DNA of 17,063 nucleotides from Bacteriovorax stolpii (GCA_945890905.1 CAMDDI010000044.1:1-17063), one strand, 5' to 3'; positions 7,270-14,558 are shown, numbered from the stretch's first letter. Translations and numbers: made by a program. Notes: generated by a model from the letters alone, not told the origin.

Positions 7270-8370
7270 ATGGCCGGTGCATACGGAAGCGTGGATTTGA
7301 GTTCGCTCTATACCAAACGGTCCATTACAATTAGTGCAATCATTCACGCCGTCTTATTGATGGTTAATTTTGAATTTTTGGCCACACAAGGGATCAAACC
7401 TAGAGAGGACGCAATTCAAGTTAAGATGGTTGCAGAAGTTCCGCCAGAGAAGAAAGTGACCATCTTAAAGACCCCTTCCCCAGCAGTAGAATCAGAAAAA
7501 GTAACGGTGAAGCCTAAAGAGAAAATCGTTTCCGGAACTCAAAAAGTAGTTCCGAAGGCAAAATCGCTTGGAAATCCAGACGCTAAAAAAGTTCAAACTG
7601 TCCAAAAAGGTGATCCCAAGAGCCAGGATTTTTCTGCGTACAAACCAGGAACTGATTTCCAAAAACTCAAAGCAACTAATATTGGATCTGGATCAAAGGG
7701 TTCGGTTCCAACAATTGAAAAAGCTGGTGGATCGGGTGACACATACAAAGGCTTAGACTTTGCTACAAAATCATTAAGTAACAATGCTCCTATGGGTGAA
7801 CGTTTTAAAATTAAAAACGTAGCCGATGATATGGGAGCAGGTTCAGGTAAAACAGGTGGCGTAAGCGGTGGAGCAGGTCGCGGCGGTTTCGGAGACGGAA
7901 CAATTACAGGCAGCGGAACTGGGACAATTGAAAAAGCCAAAATTCTCACTAACGTCGGTTCCCTCACCGGTGCAACTGTGGGAACAATAGGTTCAAGCAA
8001 AGGTTCAGAAGGTTTATCGCAAAAAGGCACAATTGTTCTAGCAGGCTCACCGGATGAAACTGTTATCCTGGGTTCGATGGATCCTGATGTTATTAGAAGA
8101 CGACTTCTGGAACATCTTCCTCAGTTTAGATACTGCTATCAAAGTGAGCTTGATAAAGCGGACAGCGTTTCAGGTGTGATTAATCTTAACTTCTCGATTG
8201 AGGCTTCAGGCAATGTGGGGAAGATGAATATTGGTGGCGGATCATCTCTTACACCTAAAGTTAAGCAATGTGTCGGCGGGGTTCTTAAGAGTATTCAATT
8301 TCCCCAGCCAAAAGGTGGCGGTTCTGTGGAAGTGAAGCAACCTATGAATTTCTACGCCCGAGAACACTAA
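7270..8370 (+). CDS. TonB-like protein with AgmX/PglI C-terminal domain
   Basis: This is the predicted force-transmitting partner of the ExbB/ExbD pair. The single membrane helix (about 18-38) contains S22-x-x-x-H26, the same Ser/His spacing (S16, H20) that E. coli TonB needs for energisation. Next comes a Pro/Lys/Val-rich stretch (about 55-115) suited to spanning the periplasm, then a Gly/Ser/Thr-rich region (about 138-250). The end (about 270-363) matches the AgmX/PglI C-terminal domain: V-I-R-R-R-L-L-E-H-L-P-Q-F-R-Y-C-Y, I-N-L-N-F-S-I-E-A-S-G-N-V, and V-K-Q-C-V. Its two conserved cysteines (C289, C334) are likely a disulfide. This is not the classical TonB C-terminal domain. AAGGGT precedes the ATG. 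In myxobacteria proteins with this domain occur in gliding-motility gene sets; the target here is unknown. Confidence 0.85.
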   Translation: MAGAYGSVDLSSLYTKRSITISAIIHAVLLMVNFEFLATQGIKPREDAIQVKMVAEVPPEKKVTILKTPSPAVESEKVTVKPKEKIVSGTQKVVPKAKSLGNPDAKKVQTVQKGDPKSQDFSAYKPGTDFQKLKATNIGSGSKGSVPTIEKAGGSGDTYKGLDFATKSLSNNAPMGERFKIKNVADDMGAGSGKTGGVSGGAGRGGFGDGTITGSGTGTIEKAKILTNVGSLTGATVGTIGSSKGSEGLSQKGTIVLAGSPDETVILGSMDPDVIRRRLLEHLPQFRYCYQSELDKADSVSGVINLNFSIEASGNVGKMNIGGGSSLTPKVKQCVGGVLKSIQFPQPKGGGSVEVKQPMNFYAREH

Positions 8371-8448
8371 AATCTTACATTAACTATTTTATTCTGACAT
8401 TTAGCTCTGCTCTTGCCATCTCTAAGTGGAACATTTTAACATTTAAAG

Positions 8449-9216
8449 ATGAAATCTTTGTTCATCTTCCTATTCATTTTCACCCTCGCTCAGGCCAGCG
8501 CCCAAGAGGTTTCACCTGAACAGATTCAGAATTGGATTTTTGAGTCCATTTCTGAGATGCCTCGCAAAGGTGGATACGAACTTACTCGCCGACCCGTAGA
8601 AAGATTGCGTGACGCTTTCTCTTGGAGAAACGAATCCGAATTAAATATTAGTACGGATGGGGCCACACCTAGTTACTGCACAACCGCGACGTATATGGTT
8701 TTCTACAAAGTTATGCAGAAATATTGGATACAATCTGGAAAACTTCCTTTGCGTAAAACTCTTGAAATCATGAAGCCAAATCTTGAAAATGATGGAGTCA
8801 GACTTTGGGGACGCTGGAATTCTAATGGACCAGGTACGGCCAAATTTTTTAAAGATGCTAAATTAGGTAAAAACTTTGATGACATCAAAAAGGCTCGCCC
8901 AGGAGATTTCTTGAAAATTTTCTGGAACAGCGAAGTTGGAAAACTTGAAAAAGGTCACGCTGTTATTTATCTCGGCTCAGAAACAAAAAACGGTGTAGAG
9001 ATGATTAAGTTTTGGGCCTCTAGTCGTATTACTGATGGATATTCTGAAAGAACAATTCCCCGAGCTGATGCTGTGAGAATGTTATTTTCTCGTCTTGAGT
9101 CCCCTGAGAATATGGATAATCTCTCAACTCTTCCTCAGACTGACACTTTCCTATCTTCTATGCTCACAAAAGTAAGCAGCTGGAGTGAAGTTCGTCAGGT
9201 TTCAGGAATTGAATAA
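8449..9216 (+). CDS. Secreted NlpC/P60- or CHAP-like putative cysteine hydrolase
   Basis: A signal peptide (residues 1-18, cleavage near A-S-A) leads into a 236-residue mature protein. C77 lies in P-S-Y-C-T-T-A-T-Y at the start of a helix. H170 lies in K-G-H-A-V-I-Y-L-G after K-A-R-P-G-D-F-L-K-I. This is the Cys-helix, P-G-D strand and G-H-x-V-I-Y order of NlpC/P60 and CHAP papain-fold enzymes, which usually cut peptidoglycan peptides. A third catalytic residue was not identified with confidence. No clear ribosome site precedes the ATG. The 78-base gap to the AgmX-like gene has no terminator, and the 3' end overlaps the cytochrome gene. The fold is likely; the substrate is inferred. Confidence 0.68.
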   Translation: MKSLFIFLFIFTLAQASAQEVSPEQIQNWIFESISEMPRKGGYELTRRPVERLRDAFSWRNESELNISTDGATPSYCTTATYMVFYKVMQKYWIQSGKLPLRKTLEIMKPNLENDGVRLWGRWNSNGPGTAKFFKDAKLGKNFDDIKKARPGDFLKIFWNSEVGKLEKGHAVIYLGSETKNGVEMIKFWASSRITDGYSERTIPRADAVRMLFSRLESPENMDNLSTLPQTDTFLSSMLTKVSSWSEVRQVSGIE

Positions 9217-9829
9217 TCAAAAACATTCTGTTCTTAAGCGCTGTTTTCATTGGATCAATGTTCCAAGTCTTGCCATTATGGCATGGAGTGGAATTCTCAT
9301 TTACTGGGCCCATCAGGCCTACGTTATTCTCCCCAAAATATTAGTCGATAAACTTAATCTTCATCACAGATTAGCAGAAGGCATGGGTTGGCATTTTCTT
9401 GTGATGTGGATTTTTGCGCTCAATGGGTTGGGCTATTGTCTGTATTTAATTTTATCCGGTGATTGGAGAAATATATTTCCAAGGAAAAAAGATTTCCAAG
9501 AGCTCCTACCATTTGTGCTGCATGATCTTAAAATTCTTAAAACGGGACCAGATCTTCGAGAGATTTATAATCCTGCTCAGAAAATGGCCTACACATCGGC
9601 CATTCTCATGGGGGCAGGACTTATTCTGACTGGTGCAGCGATATTTAAACCTGTGCAATTGGGGTGGCTTACTTCCCTACTAGGTGGATATGAAGCTGCA
9701 AGACTGGAACATTTTATTTTATTAGTGGCGATATTTTTATTTTTTATCGTCCATATTCTTCAAGTTATGCGTTCAGGATGGAACAACTTTAGGGCCATGG
9801 TAGTGGGACACGAAATTGAAAAAGAATAA
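9185..9829 (+). CDS. Cytochrome b561-type (Ni-hydrogenase cytochrome b family) diheme membrane protein
   Basis: The product should carry electrons across the inner membrane through two b hemes. It has four hydrophobic helices (about 24-45, 68-90, 133-153 and 174-196). The heme-ligand histidines sit where the family expects them: H22 in C-F-H-W, H70 in G-W-H-F, and H176 and H190 in the last helix (L-E-H and V-H-I-L-Q). The length of 214 residues is normal. The GTG at 9185 gives a 32-base overlap with the preceding gene. A TTG at 9209 would start the protein just before N-N-Q-K-H and reduce the overlap to eight bases; neither has a good ribosome site. The downstream molybdopterin protein gene overlaps its end by 14 bases, a strong sign that the two form one complex. 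Confidence 0.85.
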   Translation: MKFVRFQELNNQKHSVLKRCFHWINVPSLAIMAWSGILIYWAHQAYVILPKILVDKLNLHHRLAEGMGWHFLVMWIFALNGLGYCLYLILSGDWRNIFPRKKDFQELLPFVLHDLKILKTGPDLREIYNPAQKMAYTSAILMGAGLILTGAAIFKPVQLGWLTSLLGGYEAARLEHFILLVAIFLFFIVHILQVMRSGWNNFRAMVVGHEIEKE

Positions 9830-10532
9830 GGCTTTCCTGGTATTGGGATTATTCTTCATCCTGGTTATAGGTGGATTTTTCATCATCCAAAAAGGTGCGC
9901 GCAAAGACGGCACCCCCACTGCTCTACGTAATAGTTTTATTTTAAACGAGAAGCTTTGGGCAAGTATCCAGTCTGCCAAACGCTTATCAGTTAAAAAATC
10001 CACACCTGCTGCGGGGAAAGTTCCTAGAGTAAATGGTTTAGTGGGACTTAAGTCTGAGATAGATTTAACAAATTACTCCATCAATATTGTGAACCCTGAT
10101 AAAAGTATGCATCTGCCCATATCTAGTTTTTATCTCTTGCCTAAAATTGGATACACCACTGATTTCCGTTGTATTGAAGGATGGTCTGAAGAAACACATT
10201 ACGCCGGCGCCAGATTTTCAGATTTTTTAGAAGCCCATAATTTGGGAAAAAAACTTGATGGAAAATATTATGCTTATGTTGGTCTGATAACTCCCGATAA
10301 AAAATATTATGTATCCATAGATATGGAATCAATGCTTCATCCTCAGACAGTTTTGGCCTATGAAATGAATCTCCAACCATTATCTTTAGATAACGGAGCT
10401 CCCCTTAGACTTATCATTCCCATAAAATATGGTATTAAATCTCTGAAACGAATTGGAACCATCACCTTTTCTGATAGTAGACCTCCTGACTATTGGGCCG
10501 AAAGAGGCTATGACTGGTATTCAGGACTATAA
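9816..10532 (+). CDS. Membrane-anchored sulfite-oxidase-fold (oxidoreductase molybdopterin-binding) protein
   Basis: The likely start is TTG at 9816, inside the cytochrome gene; no ATG occurs early and GGGA lies about ten bases upstream. A membrane anchor (about residues 6-25) is followed by a linker and a domain (about 70-238) with the sulfite-oxidase/MsrP fold signature. F-R-C-I-E-G-W (C119) matches the molybdenum-ligating cysteine motif, then R-F-S-D-F-L-E, M-L-H-P-Q-T-V-L-A-Y-E-M-N and L-R-L-I-I-P. The end, P-D-Y-W-A-E-R-G-Y-D-W-Y, is also typical. Such enzymes exchange electrons with a cytochrome b partner, which here is the gene just upstream. Oddly, no twin-arginine motif is present in the N-terminus. 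The substrate (sulfite, a sulfoxide or other) cannot be read from the sequence. Confidence 0.82.
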   Translation: MKKNKAFLVLGLFFILVIGGFFIIQKGARKDGTPTALRNSFILNEKLWASIQSAKRLSVKKSTPAAGKVPRVNGLVGLKSEIDLTNYSINIVNPDKSMHLPISSFYLLPKIGYTTDFRCIEGWSEETHYAGARFSDFLEAHNLGKKLDGKYYAYVGLITPDKKYYVSIDMESMLHPQTVLAYEMNLQPLSLDNGAPLRLIIPIKYGIKSLKRIGTITFSDSRPPDYWAERGYDWYSGL

Positions 10533-10544
10533 AAAAGGTGCTCA

Positions 10545-11759
10545 ATGTTTGACCGTAAGATCTGGCCTGCTCTGATTCTTGCTTCTCTAGGATATTTTGT
10601 AGATATCTATGATCTCATTCTCTTCAGCATCGTCCGTGTTCCAAGTCTCAAAGAACTTGGCCTGAGTGGGGAAGCCTTGATGAATGATGGTCTGCTACTT
10701 CTTAATTTGCAGATGGCAGGGATGCTGGTGGGAGGAATTTTCTTCGGAGTTTTAGGTGACCGTAAAGGCCGCCTGTCGGTTCTCTTCTTTTCTATTCTTC
10801 TTTATTCAACAGCTAACATCCTCAATGGTTTTGTTAATTCCGTCGAAGCCTACGCAGTTCTGCGATTTATCGCAGGAATTGGCCTGGCCGGTGAACTAGG
10901 TGCGGGCATCACTCTTGTTTCAGAAATTTTACCCAAAGAAAAAAGAGGTTACGGCACAACTATCATTGCCAGTGTGGGCATGGGGGGAGCACTTCTCGCT
11001 TGGGTGATAGCAGAACACTATAGCTGGCGTAATGCTTACTTTATCGGCGGAGGAATGGGCCTGGCACTTCTCTTCTTGCGTATTGGTGTTCTTGAATCAA
11101 CTCTTTTTGATAAAATTAAAACCCATTCATCAGTGGCCAAAGGGAACTTCTTTCAAATTTTTGCTACCAAAAAACGCTTAACTAAGTTTCTTGCTTGCAT
11201 CGCTATGGGGGCCCCTCTTTGGTATGTGATAGGCCTTCTTATCACACTCTCTCCAGAATTCGCCAAAGTTCTGGATGTTCAAGGAGAAGTTCAAGCTGGG
11301 AAAGCAGTCTTTTATAGTTATGCTGGTTTGATCTTCGGAGATTTGGCTTCGGGTCTTATTTCTCAATATTTTCAAAGCAGAAAGAAGAGTGTTTTATTAT
11401 TTTTAGTTTTGACTCTTGTTACAAGTACTCTCTACTTCTTCCTTACCGGTCTCACCTTAAATCAGTTCTATACATTGTGTTTCTGCATGGGAATCTCGGT
11501 GGGTTACTGGGCGATGTTTGTTACTATCGCTGCCGAACAGTTCGGAACAAACCTGCGTGCTACTGTGGCCACTTCTACTCCCAATTTCGTGCGAGGTTCA
11601 GTGGTTCTTATCAGCGCACTTTTCACTTTCTTAAAAGACCATTTTTCCATGTGGGCTTCAGGACTATCAGTGGGAGTTCTAGTGATGCTGATCGCTTTTT
11701 GGGGATATTGGAATATTCAAGAAACTTTTCATCAAAATTTAGATTTTCTAGAAGAATAA
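10545..11759 (+). CDS. Major facilitator superfamily transporter
   Basis: The 404-residue product is a multi-helix permease of the inner membrane. Between helices 2 and 3 it has G-V-L-G-D-R-K-G-R (68-76), the MFS motif A. In helix 4, R-F-I-A-G-I-G-L-A-G-E-L-G-A is followed by P-K-E-K-R-G, the pattern seen in the sugar-porter and metabolite:H+ symporter branches. Two acidic residues lie in helix 1 (D20, D23). The length fits a compact 12-helix protein. AAAGGTG precedes the ATG, and the gap to the molybdopterin gene is 12 bases, so it is the last gene of that operon. Its stop abuts a strong terminator. The substrate is unknown; context suggests an oxidisable or reducible small molecule handled by the redox pair. 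Confidence 0.88.
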   Translation: MFDRKIWPALILASLGYFVDIYDLILFSIVRVPSLKELGLSGEALMNDGLLLLNLQMAGMLVGGIFFGVLGDRKGRLSVLFFSILLYSTANILNGFVNSVEAYAVLRFIAGIGLAGELGAGITLVSEILPKEKRGYGTTIIASVGMGGALLAWVIAEHYSWRNAYFIGGGMGLALLFLRIGVLESTLFDKIKTHSSVAKGNFFQIFATKKRLTKFLACIAMGAPLWYVIGLLITLSPEFAKVLDVQGEVQAGKAVFYSYAGLIFGDLASGLISQYFQSRKKSVLLFLVLTLVTSTLYFFLTGLTLNQFYTLCFCMGISVGYWAMFVTIAAEQFGTNLRATVATSTPNFVRGSVVLISALFTFLKDHFSMWASGLSVGVLVMLIAFWGYWNIQETFHQNLDFLEE

Positions 11760-11791
11760 AAAAAGCCCCTCACAATTGAGGGGCTTTTTTT
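11758..11791. terminator. Bidirectional rho-independent terminator
   Basis: A perfect 15-base stem with a four-base CAAT loop has a GCCCCTCA / TGAGGGGC core flanked by A and T runs on either side. It therefore works as a terminator on both strands. It begins within the TAA stop of the MFS gene and ends eight bases before the stop of the convergent deacetylase gene. Confidence 0.95.
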
Positions 11792-11799
11792 ATAAGTAT

Positions 11800-13251
11800 T
11801 TACTTACAAGTCGGCAAACTACTATTGAGCTGATCTACTACACCTTGAACCGTGCAGACTTTTGTTTTGGACAGAGTCGCAAGGTGATCCATCAAGAGAT
11901 TTGAGGCCACAACTGATTGAGGGTGAATATCATGGAATAAAATAACCCCCGAATTTTTACTAGACTCACCCATTTGCTTGAGCGTTCGTCGAAGAATACT
12001 TTGAGGATTTTTATCCTGCCAATCCAGGGTATCTACGTTCCAGAAAACGTGAATCATATCGTGCTCGGCAATTTTTTGTCGCACGTTTGCTGCACTCACT
12101 CCTGCTCCATAGGGAAGACGGAAGAGTTTAACTTTTACACCTAACTTATCTTCGATAACTTTTTTCGCTCCACCAATTTCGCTCTCTAATTTCTGAGGAC
12201 CCACTTTGGTCAATTGAGCATGAGTATAAGAGTGACTAGCTATATCCATGCCAGCATCTTTAATGGATTGTGCTGTGCTGGGAAGGCGTTCAACTTGCTG
12301 GGCCAGCATAAAGAAAGTAGCTTTCATATTATGATTTTTAAGGTTATCAATCACAGTCGGAGTCGTTTTCCCGCCTGGACCATCGTCGTAGGTAATGGAC
12401 CAAGTATTCTCAGGGAATCCGCGACCAGAGATATTTCCAGAAGCTCCGGCCGAAGAGTAGATAACATCACTACTTGTTGAGCGACCTCTTAAACTTGCCA
12501 TAGAAGAATGGATTTCTTTTGATTGCTCATTAATTTGTTCTTGGAATTTGATGAAATCAGTTTTTTGGGCTTCAACTTCCACAGCAGCTCTTACAGTTGC
12601 TGGTTCAACTTGATATGCTGCCATATCGTTATTGAAGAATCTGCGAGTCGCACGAAGCAAAACCATATTTCTGTGAAGAGCATTTCGGAATGAACTGTTA
12701 CTGCCAATCAGAGATTTGTCATCTTGAGAAATTTTAAGCTCTTCATAAAGTGCTGTTTGTTTTTCAACTAAATTTGAAAGAATAAGAGGCTTTAAGTTTG
12801 GTGGAAGCTCTTCACCGTTGGTTGTAATTCCACCCATGAAAGCTCCAATAGAATCCAGAGCTTTTTGAGCATTTGCTTTTTGTTCTTCTGTATATTTTGG
12901 ATGAGCAGTTACCATCACAAGATTTACATAAAGAGCACTGGTATCGGTTTCTAATTGATCCACCATCGAGCGCACAGCTAAAAGATTAGAATAGGTTCTT
13001 GAACTCAAAGCATTCTCAGGATTTCTCTCCAACTGGGCATCAAACTCTTGAAGATAGACTTGACCTAAAAGATAGGAGTGAAAAATTCCGCGGGTGAGTT
13101 TAGTCACTTTAATATCGAGAGTTTCAGAGTTGCTGGCCGTTTGATCGGCTTCAGCAATACTTCTGGTAGCTGTGGGTGTTTGATGTTTTGGAGTCGAGCA
13201 TGCAAGCAATGCCCCCAAAAGACCCAGGTGAAATTTACTTAAATGCCTCAT
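11800..13251 (-). CDS. Lipoprotein polysaccharide deacetylase (NodB homology domain) with a helical N-terminal domain
   Basis: The start is supported by AGGAG upstream. The signal sequence ends in L-L-A-C (C18), a lipobox, so the protein should be lipid-anchored in the periplasm or outer membrane. Residues about 45-255 are mostly helical and charged with no recognised domain. The NodB deacetylase domain covers about 283-475. It has T-Y-D-D-G-P (D289, D290: catalytic base and metal ligand), H-S-Y-T-H (H340, H344, metal ligands), R-L-P-Y-G (R378), D-T-L-D-W (D407) and I-L-F-H-D (H440). All CE4 family motifs are intact, so a metal-dependent N- or O-deacetylase acting on peptidoglycan or another envelope or prey polysaccharide is expected. 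Bdellovibrio deacetylates prey peptidoglycan with CE4 enzymes; equivalence here is inference. Two C-terminal cysteines (C466, C482) may pair. Confidence 0.88.
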   Translation of the reverse strand: MRHLSKFHLGLLGALLACSTPKHQTPTATRSIAEADQTASNSETLDIKVTKLTRGIFHSYLLGQVYLQEFDAQLERNPENALSSRTYSNLLAVRSMVDQLETDTSALYVNLVMVTAHPKYTEEQKANAQKALDSIGAFMGGITTNGEELPPNLKPLILSNLVEKQTALYEELKISQDDKSLIGSNSSFRNALHRNMVLLRATRRFFNNDMAAYQVEPATVRAAVEVEAQKTDFIKFQEQINEQSKEIHSSMASLRGRSTSSDVIYSSAGASGNISGRGFPENTWSITYDDGPGGKTTPTVIDNLKNHNMKATFFMLAQQVERLPSTAQSIKDAGMDIASHSYTHAQLTKVGPQKLESEIGGAKKVIEDKLGVKVKLFRLPYGAGVSAANVRQKIAEHDMIHVFWNVDTLDWQDKNPQSILRRTLKQMGESSKNSGVILFHDIHPQSVVASNLLMDHLATLSKTKVCTVQGVVDQLNSSLPTCK

Positions 13252-13295
13252 GAACTCTCCTCGAGAATAATTAATTGCTCAGATTTTATCCTTTG

Positions 13296-13308
13296 TTGAG
13301 ATTCTCAA
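13296..13308. repeat. 13-base palindrome in a divergent intergenic region
   Basis: TTGAGATTCTCAA is a perfect inverted repeat, with six-base arms about a central T. It lies between the divergent deacetylase and TauE-family genes, 45-57 bases upstream of the deacetylase start. The position suits an operator, but no regulator gene is nearby. Confidence 0.3.
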
Positions 13309-13342
13309 ATAGAGAGTAAAACCTGCCAAAGAGACCGATTTC

Positions 13343-13371
13343 TTTACTCGGAGAAAATCCCCTATTATAAT
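13343..13371 (+). promoter_or_regulatory. Promoter of the TauE-family gene, probably giving a leaderless mRNA
   Basis: TTTACT (13343-13348) and a perfect TATAAT (13366-13371) are 17 bases apart. The expected transcription start, about seven bases after the -10, falls on or beside the ATG at 13378. No ribosome site is visible before the gene. Confidence 0.55.
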
Positions 13372-13377
13372 GATTTC

Positions 13378-14193
13378 ATGTACTCACTTATCATGCTCCT
13401 GGTTTCCATTGTGGCGGGCTTCTTGGGCTCATTGTTGGGCTTTGGCGGGGGAATTATCGTCGTTCCTGTCCTAACTCTATTTTTTGGAGTGGATATCCGA
13501 TTTGCCGTAGCTGCGAGTTTAATTTCCATCATCGCTACTTCATCTGGTGCAGCAGCCAGTTTTCTTAAGGACCATCTCACCAACTTACGCGTGGCCGTGC
13601 TTTTGGAGCTTGGAACAGTTTTAGGTGCCATTAGTGGATTTCTTATTTCCACTTATATTCAGGCCAATTGGCTTTATCTGCTGTTTGGATTCTTCCTTTT
13701 TTTCTCTTCCATCATGATGTTCAAGAAGAAAAAAGATTCTACCTCTCTCGTTAATCATCCTTGGTCAGATAAATTAGGTTTAGAGAGTAAGTATCAAGAT
13801 CATTTAGGAAATGTGATTCACTATAAAGTTGCCGGCGTTCCTTGGGGTTTATTCTCTATGTATTTTGCTGGAGTTCTCTCTGCCCTCTTGGGAATTGGCA
13901 GTGGGATATTCAAAGTCCTGGCCATGGATGGATTTATGAAAATCCCTGTGAAGGTATCATCGGCCACATCCAACTTTATGATTGGAGTGACTGCTTCGGC
14001 CAGTGCGGGGGCCTATCTCATGCGGGGAGATATACGTCCCGAAATTGCTTGCCCTGTTTCTCTTGGAATTATCTTTGGTGCTTTTATGGGGGCCAAAGCT
14101 CTTCCCAAAATGCCAGCTGATACCATCCGCAAATTTTTTGTGGAGGTACTCTTAATCGTTTCAGCGCAGATGATCTACAAAGGATTCCAATAA
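13378..14193 (+). CDS. TauE/SafE (TSUP) family membrane permease
   Basis: The 271-residue protein has about eight hydrophobic segments in two halves, each opening with a glycine-rich family motif. These are L-G-F-G-G-G-I-I-V-V-P at 20-30 and L-L-G-I-G-S-G-I-F-K-V-L-A-M at 170-183, the TSUP signature. A soluble basic loop (about 115-152) separates the halves. Family members export or import sulfite, sulfoacetate and other small sulfur or organic anions; the substrate here is not evident. The ATG at 13378 has no ribosome site but a promoter ends just before it; an in-frame ATG at 13393 is an alternative. The TAA stop overlaps the ATG of the DUF1634 gene (TAATG), so the two are translated together. 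Confidence 0.88.
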   Translation: MYSLIMLLVSIVAGFLGSLLGFGGGIIVVPVLTLFFGVDIRFAVAASLISIIATSSGAAASFLKDHLTNLRVAVLLELGTVLGAISGFLISTYIQANWLYLLFGFFLFFSSIMMFKKKKDSTSLVNHPWSDKLGLESKYQDHLGNVIHYKVAGVPWGLFSMYFAGVLSALLGIGSGIFKVLAMDGFMKIPVKVSSATSNFMIGVTASASAGAYLMRGDIRPEIACPVSLGIIFGAFMGAKALPKMPADTIRKFFVEVLLIVSAQMIYKGFQ

Positions 14194-14558
14194 TGGATGA
14201 AATAGAAAATCTAGAACTCACCATTTCAAAGTTTCTGCGTTTAGGAATTCTAATCGCAGGATTTTTCATTCTGGTGGGATGGCTCATGGACTTTAGTCTG
14301 TGGGAGAATCCCTTCAATCATTTCCAGGAATATAGGCGGGTTCCATTTATGGACCTCGCACGTGTGGCCTGGGCCCAGAGAGATTGGCCCTTTTTTCTCA
14401 CTTACTTGGGATTATTCATTCTCATCTCACTCCCTGTGATCCGGGTTTTCCTTACGGCCATTTTGTTTGTAAAACAAAAAGAAATGATTCTTGCCACAAT
14501 CGCAGGAATGGTTTTATTTTTTTTGATTTTGAGTATGAGCTTAGGAATTGAACTCTAG
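14193..14558 (+). CDS. DUF1634 family membrane protein
   Basis: The 121-residue protein has three hydrophobic helices (about 17-31, 67-86 and 100-118). The N-terminal region, with L-R-L-G-I-L-I-A-G-F-F-I-L-V-G, is like the DUF1634 family, and the length fits. Members are often encoded next to TauE/SafE permeases, as here, where the start codon overlaps the permease stop. It is therefore probably an accessory subunit of that transporter. Its own stop TAG overlaps the stop of the convergent sterol-desaturase-like gene within CTAG, leaving no room for a terminator. Confidence 0.72.
   Translation: MDEIENLELTISKFLRLGILIAGFFILVGWLMDFSLWENPFNHFQEYRRVPFMDLARVAWAQRDWPFFLTYLGLFILISLPVIRVFLTAILFVKQKEMILATIAGMVLFFLILSMSLGIEL

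Noticed and set aside
7593..8030. Long minus-strand open frame rich in Pro and Leu
   Set aside because: It is the antisense of the Gly/Ser-rich codons of the AgmX-like gene, whose repetitive composition avoids stops on the other strand. No ribosome site or family was seen.
11477..11779. Plus-strand open frame running past the MFS stop
   Set aside because: It is another frame of the MFS gene and ends within the terminator hairpin, with Arg/Phe/Ser/Cys-rich composition.
13365..13652. Minus-strand open frame of 95 codons
   Set aside because: It is antisense to the TauE-family gene and covers its probable promoter. No supporting signals.
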